Below, piece by piece: positions 54,685 to 63,911 of a DNA stretch of 63,911 bases. Within the stretch, counting starts at the first letter, position 1; each line of letters starts with the position of its first letter. The notes beneath the pieces are model-generated. The model ran no database searches. It saw only the letters and a program-made list of their open reading frames with translations, and had not been told where the DNA came from. This DNA is from Spirogloea muscicola (Eukaryota; Streptophyta; Zygnematophyceae; Spirogloeales; Spirogloeaceae): the NCBI GenBank assembly GCA_009602725.1, contig WELB01000018.1, positions 987,173-1,051,083 on the forward strand, given 5' to 3'. A program made the translations under genes and the position numbers.

Positions 54685-57600
54685 TCATACGGAGAATGTG
54701 TTGGGGCGTGGAGGGCCTCTTGGAAAAGGAGGATACTGTCCAGATGCAGTGGCTTGAATATAAGGTCGTTGTGCATGACCAGCTTGCAAATGAGACGAGT
54801 TGAAGGTGGAGCTCTGCACAGGTAAAGGCTGTGGCGGATTGGCACCCAACCCAGGTATCAAGGCCGATGAAGTCTCCAGTTCCGGTTGCAGACCTGCACT
54901 CCAAGGTGACAAGCCTTTTGGATACACAGATGTGTCTGCCAACAAATTCGCCAACATTGACATGCTTATCGAACACAAAGATTGCGAGCTGCTTTGATAT
55001 CGGCCCGGTCAGACAAGTGTTGCCACACATTAGCATAGGAACTTGCCACTTGATCGTCTCGGCCACTGCGCGTTCAGCAGTATCCTTGCACTGAAACTAC
55101 CGAGGACCCCAGGTAGATTATCAGGAGGGAAGGAGCTGGACTGCTATGGCTTACCCCCAAAGGCTCGATCAAGCCGAGGAGGGCCAGCATCACTTGGTCG
55201 TTCTCTTGACCAAAATCTGGTCGTATGGTCGCTGCCACCACTGTCAATCGGTGTCTGGTGACCATTGTTAGAATTTGCACAGTTACACCTTTGCAGCACA
55301 TTCGACAGTGAAGTAGGCCACAAAGCAATGTGTAATGTGACTCGCCTGCAGAGCACGTGACCTATAGGGTGCCACGACAGAGACCAAACAGCACTCTCAT
55401 GAGCGTGGTTGCACTCCACAGCTGGTTGCCGATGCCTAGGACAAGCAAGGGCAAGGATGGTGCGTCCCAAAGAACAATGTCAGTTGCCCATGCTTGAGCA
55501 GCAGATGACCAGGATGTAAGCAATTACAAGCCTCAACAATGTGGAGGCAGTCAGCGAGGACAAGCGGCATAAAAGAGATCAGGCATTAGAGTTCGTGCAC
55601 GAAGCAGATGAGGAAAGGTTCATACCCAACCAACCACTGATAGATGCTGCCATCATAACAACCACTTGCAAAGAGGTCCTCATGTATGGGATGCCATGCC
55701 ACCGCTGCAGGATGCCGAAGGAAACATATTATAGGCAGCACAGCAGTACAACCCTACAACATAATTCAGTAAAAGCCTCCAACAGGGACGGGCATGAGAG
55801 GAATAGCCACTCACACGTCACTTCCTTTTTGTGTCCATGATAAGTTTCTAACTCCTTCAACATTCTGATGTCATAGAGCTGCACAACAAGCTACATATGA
55901 GGCCTCTCACAATTAACAGCTGGAAACAAGTAAAGGACTTCCTGTGACAACACAAACATTGCCACCAGAAGCAAATTTTCAAATGCGAGAGTGCATATCA
56001 CCTGCATCCAGATAGTGGTATGTATCGACGTGATTGTGACTGGGCATACACTCAATAATACGGTAGACAGAATAGCAAGCTCGTTACAAGCTCATGCTAT
56101 CCACTCTTACCTTGAGAAGCTGATCGCGAGAAGCTGTGAGCACCCAATTGCCATTCCGATTCCACCTGACGCACATCACAGTGCTCTTGTGGCCATGCCT
56201 GTAGAATCAGCAGTCCAGTAAGACTACATGCTCAGGCCTCAGGAGTATCATCAGAGACAGAGCTGCAGCAGCGGAGCTGTCACCGATTTGGCAGTGCAGC
56301 AAGTCTGCCATACGTGGATTGCACACGCAGACATGCCACCAAACACAGTCACAATGGATTTCTCTGAATGGGAACAAGAAGCACCAAATCCTACATGCAG
56401 AGTAGTGTCTCACAAAGAATCAACGTACGCTCTGCTCTAATGCTGGGCTGATGGAGCATGACAACAAGCACGTACAGCGTGCACAGCTCTCGGCCAGTCT
56501 TAGCATCCCACAGCTTCACGAGATTGTCTTTAGCTCCTGCAAAGCCCCCAAACGACAGCCGTCCTGTAGTCACTCTTTGCCGGGTCCTCCCTGCCGCTAC
56601 ATTGGACAGGCACAGGGCAGGTAGCACGGCCTCACACCTGATACGAGTAATGACTTCTGCGGGTGCCAGTCCACGCTCTTCACGTCCCACCCATGACCTG
56701 CGAAAGCCCAAAGAACTAAGACTCAGCAATAAGCCCTGGGCTTTCTTTCAACCACGACAAGCGGCACTTTCCAGCCAGACTGGGCACTGCAAGGAGGCCA
56801 AAGTACCAAAAGCACCACTGAAAGTACTTCAAAGTTGCTTACCAGTGAGGGCAACTTCTTCCCGGCAGAGAAAGAAGTCCCAGACCTTCACCGTGTTGTC
56901 ATCGGAGCAGGAGCAGAGCTCGAGGTCCGTGCTCGCAAAGCTGCGATGACAAGCAAGGGGCAACACTTACTGCAGAGTGGGTGTTCAGCATTCAACAGGC
57001 AGGGCCGAGGTTGCCGTGGGAGTGCATTTTGACATCAGGGATAAGCGCACCCAAGGTCTCGGATGGCCTCCTTGTGCGCGGTTGTATTGGCCTTGGCATT
57101 GTTCATGTTGCTCTGCCAGTACCTGCACCAAGCACCGCCAATGGCAATGGTGTGCCCAAAGAGCTGGGATTGTGATTTGTTGTCAAATGAAGGGCTTTGA
57201 GAAATATCGAGGAGTCTCGGAGTCAGGGGTAAGAGGGGTTCAGCGTTCAGAGTGTACGCCCTGAATCCCGTAAACAGGAGGCCTTTGAGTAGGCCTGCAG
57301 CAACCAAGGCATAAGAGCTTCAGGCATGGACGCAAGCAGACGCCTACTTGAGGCAACCGCCGTCATCTCCCGTCACCAGCCAGTTGTCATTGTGGCTCCA
57401 CGCCATGGACCTCACCGCCTGGTCATGACCCTGCCAGCACCACTATCTCGATCTCTGAGCCCTTTCGTGGAACAGTCGCTCTCGAGGACACCATGACTCC
57501 TCGGCCTCCACCCCCAACCCCCCGCAGGGCCGACGGTCGTCGCAAGGTTGGTCAAAAGAGATGCGAGGATGTGCAAGAAGATGAGAGGCCTCTCGTGCAG

Positions 57601-58612
57601 TTGAGAAGGTTCGTCAAGGGTCACTGAACAACGGCGGCACATGGTAGGTGCTGGCTGGGTGGAGCACCTGGATGATCATCTCAAAGTTGTAGGACTGGCC
57701 GTTCCACAGAGTCAGCTCGCCGCTCTGCGAGCCCGTCATGAGGCGCCGCCCATTGGGAGTCCACTGCCAGCATGACCCGCGCCCGCAGTCACAGCCATGC
57801 CCTCGACATGCTACGAGCATGAGGCTTCAGATGAGTTGCTGCTTTTGGGGGGGGGGCTCCCCACCAGCACGCGATTGATGGACCCTCGCACTTTGTTGGT
57901 GGACGGGTGCACGAATCTGGTGGCGAAGCTCATGCTGGGATTCTCCGGGTAGGCAATCGGCGGCATCATCTGCAGCAGGCAGCCGGTGTCGAGGGAGTGA
58001 GCTCAGGTCACTCGACGCCGGGTCACGCTGCCCTGCCGCTCGAGGGAGAAGGCGGCAGCGCAGGCAGGGCAGCTCAAGAGTGAAGGCGGCGAGGCGAGCA
58101 CCTGGAGGGCGTCGGTGGGTGTCGGCTGGAGCGCAGGCGCGTCCAGCACGCCCTTGACGTGCATGCGCGTCTGCAGCGGCAGGCAGGCGCGGGCAGCGGC
58201 GGAGGGCGGCGCTGATGAGACGACGCCGCGGGCCACGTCGAGACGAGGGGAAGGGGGCAGCCACCCAGGCTGGTGGCAGGTCGGGCACCTCAACGTAGAG
58301 CGCCACGGAGCTGGCGTAGTCCACGGAGCGCCGCGGCCCGCCACGGCGCCGCGGGCCACCTCCGCGCCCTGCCCGCGGCCGCAGCGAGGCAGGGGAGAGC
58401 GCGCGCCCTGAGCGAGCGCCCAGAGAGCGCGGCGGCCTTAGCCGCAGCGGCGGCAACGGCGAGGACAGTGGCGGCGCCCACCGCCGTGGTCGGCCGAGGG
58501 GTTTGGCCGCAGCGACGGCGCGGGGTGTTTTTTTTTTTTTTTTTTCTCGGGAGACGAGACCCCTAACCCCGGAGCGCCAGGCCCTGGTCTCAAAGCCCGC
58601 CGCCGCCGCCAT
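54685..58612 (-). CDS. FY: FY/WDR33-type WD40 pre-mRNA polyadenylation factor, 15 exons
   Basis: Minus-strand exons: 58612-58289, 58170-58102, 57969-57865, 57763-57668, 57430-57348, 57122-57051, 56940-56843, 56697-56638, 56536-56476, 56198-56111, 55878-55815, 55704-55626, 55435-55346, 55240-55155, 54935-54685; joins stay in frame, 541 residues. Signature: [122 protein letters not shown]. This is the plant FY / human WDR33 family, the CPSF subunit that recognises the poly(A) signal in the nucleus. Seven WD repeats are covered; the Pro-rich tail ([11 protein letters not shown]) is short compared with plant FY. Intron 13 has a GC donor (55345-55344). The first ~85 residues are low-complexity and include a Lys run from an 18-base A tract; the start is the weakest part. 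Confidence 0.85.
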
Positions 58613-58613
58613 G
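58500..58613. promoter_or_regulatory. Shared start-codon palindrome and poly(T) tract of divergent genes
   Basis: CCATGG at 58609-58614 holds the plus-strand ATG (58611) of aspartate aminotransferase and the minus-strand ATG (58612) of FY/WDR33. No other ATG lies in the FY frame down to its first conserved exon. T18 at 58528-58545 lies within FY exon 1 and upstream of the aminotransferase start. If both starts are right, each 5' UTR lies inside the other gene. Confidence 0.5.
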
Positions 58614-61130
58614 GCGCCCGCGCCGCTGCGCCCGCGCCTGCTCCGCGCCGCCCGACTAGCCGTCGCCGCCTCGCCCGCGCGCGCCGCGTCGTGGTGGGCG
58701 GGCGTGCAGCCGGCGGCCAAGGACCCCATCCTGGGCGTCACCGAGGCCTTCCTGGCGGACGCGCACCCCGACAAGGTGAACGTCGGCGTCGGCGCGTACC
58801 GCAGCGACGCCGGGAAGCCCGTGGTGCTGGACTGCGTGCGCCAGGCGGAGGCGCGCATCGCGGGGCAGGAGCTGATGGAGTACGCGCCCATGGGCGGCAG
58901 CGCCACCTTCAACGGCCTCTCCGCGGCGCTGGCGTACGGCGACGGCGCGCCGGTGCTGGCGGACAGGCGCGTGGCGGCGGTGCAGAGCCTGTCCGGCACG
59001 GGCGCCTGCCGCCTGTTCGCGGACTTCCAGAAGCGCGTGCACCCCGAGGCCAGCATCTTCATCCCGACGCCGACGTGGGCCAACCACCACAATATCTGGC
59101 GCGACGCCCACGTCGCCGCCCGCCCCTTCCGCTACTACGACCCCGCCACGCGCGGCCTCGACTTCAAGGGCCTCATGGAGGACGTGAACGTACGACACCA
59201 CCCGCTGCTTGCTTCTTTGCCTGTCGTGTCGTGGAATTGCTGCAGCCTTGGCGCAGTCACTCCTCCGCAGCCCCGCCGCCGTTTGGCCTGCCCCTGCCAT
59301 GCAGCCACCCTGGGGCTGCGGCGGCCTAGTACCTCGCCTGCCTGGGGGGCACTGTGAGGAGCGCAGCTTCTGACCATGATTGCTGTGCTGCAGGCTGCGC
59401 CGTCCGGCTCCTTCTTCCTGCTGCACGCCTGCGCCCACAACCCGACCGGCGTCGACCCCACCGCTGAGCAGTGGAAGGAGATGTCAGCCCTTTTCAAGGT
59501 CTAACCGCTCGCTCCCAGCTTTGAGGACCCTCTGTCCTCTTCGCACAGTCACCTGCAACGGGATGTACCAGAGCAGAGCGCACCAGGGAGCTCTGGCAAC
59601 AGCAGTGCCATGCTGACCAGCAGCTGAGCCTCAGCTTGTGCCTGTGTGGTTCCTGTGGTGTGACAGAAAAAAGAGCTGTATGCTTTCTTCGACATGGCTT
59701 ACCAGGTGGACATTTCGCCTTGCTCCCTTTCCTGCATTCAGCAAGCTGCTGCTGCAGCTACAGACAGGCCTCAGCGCTCCTGCAGCCTTGGACGCGTCCA
59801 GAAGTTACAAGTTTTCGAACGTGCTCATTTCAAGTCAAATGCCAAGCACCTGATTGCCCATTCATCAGAGGGTCGTTTGCGCCAAGGAGCACCAATATCA
59901 TCAGGAATTGCAGGCTGATGCTTCATCGTGGGCTGTCACAGGGCTTTGCCACCGGCGACCTTGTGAGAGATGCACAGGCTATACGTATATTTGTTGACGA
60001 CGGCCACCAGGTGGCGTGCTCCCAGTCGTATGCCAAGAACATGGGCCTCTATGGCCAGCGCATTGGCTGCCTCAGGTCTGCAGAGCCTCGCACCAGCAAC
60101 TTTTTTGCGGCAACCCCGGCAGATCCAGGACGGTGTGGTGCATATCTAAATTGACGCGGGGCGCCTGAGTGTGGGTGATGATTCGTCAAGTGTGTGAGCG
60201 TCAGAGCTTGCTGGTGTTCTGTGGTATGTGCGCAGTGTGGTTTGCGACGACGAGAAGCAAGCTGTGGCGGTCAAGAGCCAGCTGCAGCAGATTGCCAGGC
60301 CCATGTACAGCAACCCGCCTGTCCACGGAGCGATGCTCGTGTCCAAGATTCTTGCGGACTCTGACCTCAAAGAGCTGTGGCACAAGGAAGTCAAAGTCAG
60401 TGCCTCGCCCTGATGTCTGCTCTTACGTGCCTATGCCGATAAGCAACAACTACGAGGCAGTGTTCCTTGGAGCGTAGCTTGCACACGGATATTGTAAATC
60501 TCAACCCTGTTCTGCCTCCGCTCTGAGGCCGCTTTGTGCATATGTGCAGGACATGGCAGACCGCATCATCAGCATGCGCCATGCGCTTCGCGAGCACCTG
60601 GAGAAGGAGGGCTCCAACCTGCCGTGGCAACATATCACAGATCAGGTGGGGAGCACTTGCTCGGAGTAGGTGCTGGTAGGCCAGATTCCGCCTCCAGATG
60701 GATTTGCACACTGGACAACAAAGTGCACATGCCTTGACATTGCCTGCAGTCCCCTGTGCTCGCCGGGTTTATTAAAATTTAGAAATTTTTTAAGCCCTTA
60801 ACTTCCTCTCCCACTGCAACTACTCCAGATTGGCATGTTCTGCTTCAGCAGCCTGAGCCCAGAGCAAGTGGACCGCCTCACCAGCCAGTTCCACATATAT
60901 CTTACTCGGAATGGACGGATCAGGTTTGTTGCTGTGCATTGCACATCCACTATCCTCAGACACGGCAAGCGTAAAGCAAGGGCGCAACCTCGCCTGGCAG
61001 GCTGATGTTTGATTGCTGTGAGCATGCTTGCAGTATGGCTGGTGTTACATCTGGGAACGTGGCATACTTGGCCCATGCCATGCACGAAGTTACCAAGGAG
61101 CAGGCTGCCTCGCAAGCTAAGGCTGCGTAG
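58611..61130 (+). CDS. AAT: Aspartate aminotransferase, mitochondrial type, 8 exons
   Basis: Exons 58611-59189, 59394-59498, 59667-59705, 59942-60075, 60236-60395, 60550-60645, 60829-60923, 61034-61130; all joins in frame, 434 residues, normal for the family. It interconverts aspartate and 2-oxoglutarate with oxaloacetate and glutamate using PLP. Seen: an N-terminal Arg/Ala-rich presequence ([20 protein letters not shown]) before [72 protein letters not shown]; the PLP-lysine site [14 protein letters not shown] (Lys before Asn); [15 protein letters not shown]; and the C-terminal [30 protein letters not shown]. The presequence suggests import into mitochondria. The upstream frame is open but lacks an ATG and contains a Phe run from the T tract, so 58611 is the best start. 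Confidence 0.93.
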
Positions 61131-61772
61131 CTCAGCTTTTTACAAGAGACTTTACTCTCTATGTAGCTGCTGGTTGCTGAAGGTCTCGTTGTGTCGGCTT
61201 CTGTACTATGATATTAGAGTGAGACCTAAGATTTCAATGCAGATGCGCTTGGCCGTCAAGGGACACGAGATTATTGGCTGCTGTATGCCGGCCATATCAC
61301 TTCTTGATCTGCATCCCTGGCTCGTCCTCGTGTGCGAGTCAGCAACACATTCTTTTATTTCCTGCCGCCCTTTTGGGCGTGGGCAGCAAGCTCGAGGCAT
61401 CAAACAATGTACTTGTTGCAGCCCTATAAAGTGTTTGGCAAGCTGGAGCCTTTAGGCCCTCACTGCAAAACCATCTTGGCAGCTTGGCTGGCTACTTGGC
61501 TGCTCTAGTATGCAAAGACCCACCACAGACAGCACCATCCCTAGACCTTCAGCTGCAACTCTCTTCTGATGAAGGTCTGATGCTCATGGCCCACATTGGA
61601 GAAACGGTTCCATTCGGATCCGGTCTGTTAGATGGTTGCAGCATCAGCAGTCACTTGGATGGCTATTCACTGCTGTCACGGTGCTTCATCAACAAATACG
61701 AAGGCATGCACGTCTTGATGACCGTTCACATATTTCACATCAACCCCCAGAGCAAGATCCACCAGCAGGCTC
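61131..61772. other. Convergent 3' ends of aminotransferase and quinolinate synthase
   Basis: No gene seen. The two stop codons are about 640 bases apart on opposite strands; the interval presumably holds both 3' UTRs. Confidence 0.6.
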
Positions 61773-63911
61773 TTAATTGCCCCCTGACAGCACGTGCTGT
61801 CTGTGAATGATGTCATCGATCAGCGATTCAGGGAGCTTCTTTGACTTCTGCAACCAAGGCCACCAAGAGAGAACAGGAGTAACCGCATCAGTGGAGCACG
61901 AAACAGGTCCTATGAAATGTAGCAAGCCTTTGCACTGATGGTGCAATTGATGCAGCTGTGGCCAGAACGTATGCATATAGTGGCATACCAGGCACTCAGG
62001 TTGCACTTATGGACATGGCCAGAAGGCTGCACCTGAAAGGAACGCATGTGCAGAATGGGCTCGCAGCCAAGCTCGGCCACAGCCCTGCCCTGAATGTCGC
62101 CCTTGAAAGTTCGGGCCGACTGGCCCGCTAGTAGCGCCTCACCCGGCGTGCCGGCCAGCCTAGCGACTCGCAGCAGCGAGTCGAGCGTATTCATCTGCAG
62201 AGCAAGTTGAGGAGGTATGTGAGCAGCAAATAGAGGTGTAGACTGACAACGTGGAGCCCTGAACCTTCACCTCGACGTTCTCAGAGAGGGGATCAAGGTG
62301 AGACCTTCATGTAGGGGCAGGATGCGCAGCCCCCGGAAACGGAGCAGCCCTCGCCGGACGTCACACCTGGCACAATCTTGAGCTCCCTGAGGAAGCTCGG
62401 CCGCTCATAATCTCCATGCACTGATGCAGCAGGCGGGGTAGGCTGCGTGATGGCCTCGCTGGCGACGGGGAAGACGATCTCCACCTCTACTGACTGCCTG
62501 CCTGACGGGCTTGCTGCTGCGCCGCGCGCAAGCTCTGCCCGCACGCATGCCACAAGCGATGTGATCATGCCCGACTCTGTGCCCAGCACAAACTGCAGTC
62601 GCTCAGGCTCTTCCTTGCGCCGCTCCACCACCTCTCGTGTCTTGAGGGCTACAAAGTCAAGGATGTTCTGCGTCGACCCCACAACGCCCATGCCTCGCTC
62701 GCGTGCCTCCATTGCCAGCGCAAACATTTCGCCGGGGACCTCGAAGTGGGCCGTCTGGTACGCGTCGCTGTAGCCTTGCCGGACCCGGTCAACCACCGAT
62801 GCTCCAAACAGGTCGTGCACGACGCAAGCACCCTCCTCGTAATAGTGCAGGCGCGGCAGCAGCGCGGCAAGACTCCTGCGGTTGTGTTGTGGGTGCACGG
62901 CTGCAATATCCTCGTCAGAAAGCTGCGCCAGCTGCCGCACCAGCTCAGCAAGGTTCCTTCCCATGTATGTGTCTGGCCCGTAGTACACGGTCACATCTGG
63001 AACCTGCGCAAAAGCCTGCGCACAGGGGGCGATGCGACCACTATTCATCGCCAGGATGGAGAAGGGCAGCGGTCGGCCAGCGGGGGCCCCACTAATGAGG
63101 CTAGCCACTCGACTTGGCCAGATTTGCAAGGGGCCGAGGCCAACTTGTCTTGGCCAAAGTTGCAAGAGGCCAAGGCCGGGGCTCAGGTGTCACACCTGCA
63201 GGACAGTCTGGAGGACGTTGGAAGAGGTGCAGGTGATGGTCGGCACGAGCGCATGCGCGCGCGCCTTGGTGTCCAGCGACGTGTTGATGTAGATCACGTG
63301 CAGCGCGCACGGCGTGCGTGCCGCCTCCTCCAAGAACGTCTCGTACGTGGCGCTGCTGGCGGCATCCGCCAGGGAGCACCCAATCTCCGACGCAGCCATG
63401 CGGTAGACGGGCACATCTGCATGGCCCGCGCGGTCGAGGATCGCGCGCGCATTCTCGGCCATGAAGTCCACGCCCAGGACGGCCACCGAGCGGCAGCCGC
63501 CCTCCTCGACCATGCGCACGGCGCCGTCGGCCATGACGAGGGAGTCGGAGATGGCGATGTGGGGCCAGCGGCGGCGCGCGGCGGTGAGGACGCCCTGGAC
63601 CTGGGGGTCCATGTAGAAGTGGGCGACCACGCCCATGCGCGCGCGCTGCAGCTCCTCCGCCAGGCGCTCGACCGCCGCCAGGTCGGGCTGCAGGTACTGC
63701 ACCTGCGCCACCGCGAAGTCGCCCTGCGCCTCCAGGCTGCCATCCGCTCGCACCAGGAGCGAGGGGAAGGGCTCCGCGGCGGCGGCGTCGCCGCCGGCCA
63801 GCAGCTGCCGGGTGCGGCGCTGGATGCTCTGGAGCATGTTGTGGAAGCCGGCGACGCGCGACGGCTGCTGCAGCGCGACGCCCAGCGCGGCGCCCAGGCG
63901 CGCCGTCGCGT
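61773..63911 (-). CDS. QS: Quinolinate synthase (NadA), plant type, 5' end outside the window
   Basis: Minus-strand exons: >63911-63196, 63015-62305, 62194-62033, 61847-61773; joins in frame. It condenses iminoaspartate with dihydroxyacetone phosphate to quinolinate, the first committed product of de novo NAD synthesis, in plastids of plants. Seen: VAHFYMDPQVQGVLTAA, HIAISDSLVMAD, GCRSVAVLGVDFMAENARAI, YRMAASEIGCSLADAA, PTITCTSSNVLQ, YYGPDTYMGRNL, HFEVPGEMFALAMEARERG, VGSTQNILDF, FVLGTESGMITS, GCSVSGGCASCPYMKMNTL, ELGCEPILHMRSFQ. Candidate [4Fe-4S] ligands are the Cys in GGCRS, the Cys in ITCTSS and a Cys in GGCASCPYMK. The frame continues to the window edge with SRVAGFHNMLQSIQRRTRQL, the region that follows the SufE domain in plant proteins, so a fused SufE domain probably lies outside. 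Confidence 0.93.

Noticed and set aside
58503-58610. N-terminal extension of aspartate aminotransferase with a poly-Phe run
   Set aside because: The frame is open but has no ATG (it begins with TTG), and the Phe residues come from the T18 tract. The ATG at 58611 gives a normal mitochondrial presequence.

Overview
This is nuclear DNA from a green alga. Evidence: intron-rich, GC-rich genes with GT-AG and occasional GC-AG introns; plant/algal-type proteins (a plastid-like FAD oxidoreductase, an FY/WDR33 polyadenylation factor, a mitochondrial-type aspartate aminotransferase, a plant-type quinolinate synthase); chromodomain-bearing Ty3/gypsy retrotransposons; and an inserted fragment of AT-rich organellar DNA carrying four tRNA genes. 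A trebouxiophyte or related chlorophyte would fit, but I cannot fix the genus.

Layout. 1-3.5 kb: a complete nine-exon FAD-dependent oxidoreductase gene on the plus strand. About 3.5-54 kb: a dense, nested graveyard of LTR retrotransposons. I recognise four related LTR families: A (~520-600 bp), B (~850-940 bp), C (~870-1080 bp) and D (~680 bp). There are about ten internal regions or fragments, all from Ty3/gypsy chromoviruses (gag with CCHC knuckle, a conserved linker, aspartic protease, reverse transcriptase, RNase H, integrase, terminal chromodomain). All are broken by stops, frameshifts, deletions or insertions; the least damaged is the plus-strand copy at 34.4-37.2 kb. Several solo LTRs have clear 5-bp target duplications (CCCAT, GCAAC, CACTG, CGAGG, GGGGG), so insertion order can be read: LTR C sits inside LTR A, inside a gag gene. 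A 670-bp piece of probably mitochondrial DNA (trnE, trnR, trnI, trnG) sits in the zinc knuckle of one gag.

54.7-63.9 kb: three tightly packed host genes. FY/WDR33 (minus, 15 exons) and mitochondrial aspartate aminotransferase (plus, 8 exons) are head to head, and their best start codons overlap in one CCATGG palindrome. Aspartate aminotransferase then converges with quinolinate synthase (minus), whose 5' end runs off the window. Quinolinate synthase uses iminoaspartate derived from aspartate, so its neighbour makes the amino acid feeding that pathway; the adjacency may be coincidental.

The gene models were built by hand from reading frames, splice signals and remembered protein families. Exon joins keep frame throughout, but no transcript data were available. 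Edges of degraded retroelement fragments are approximate.
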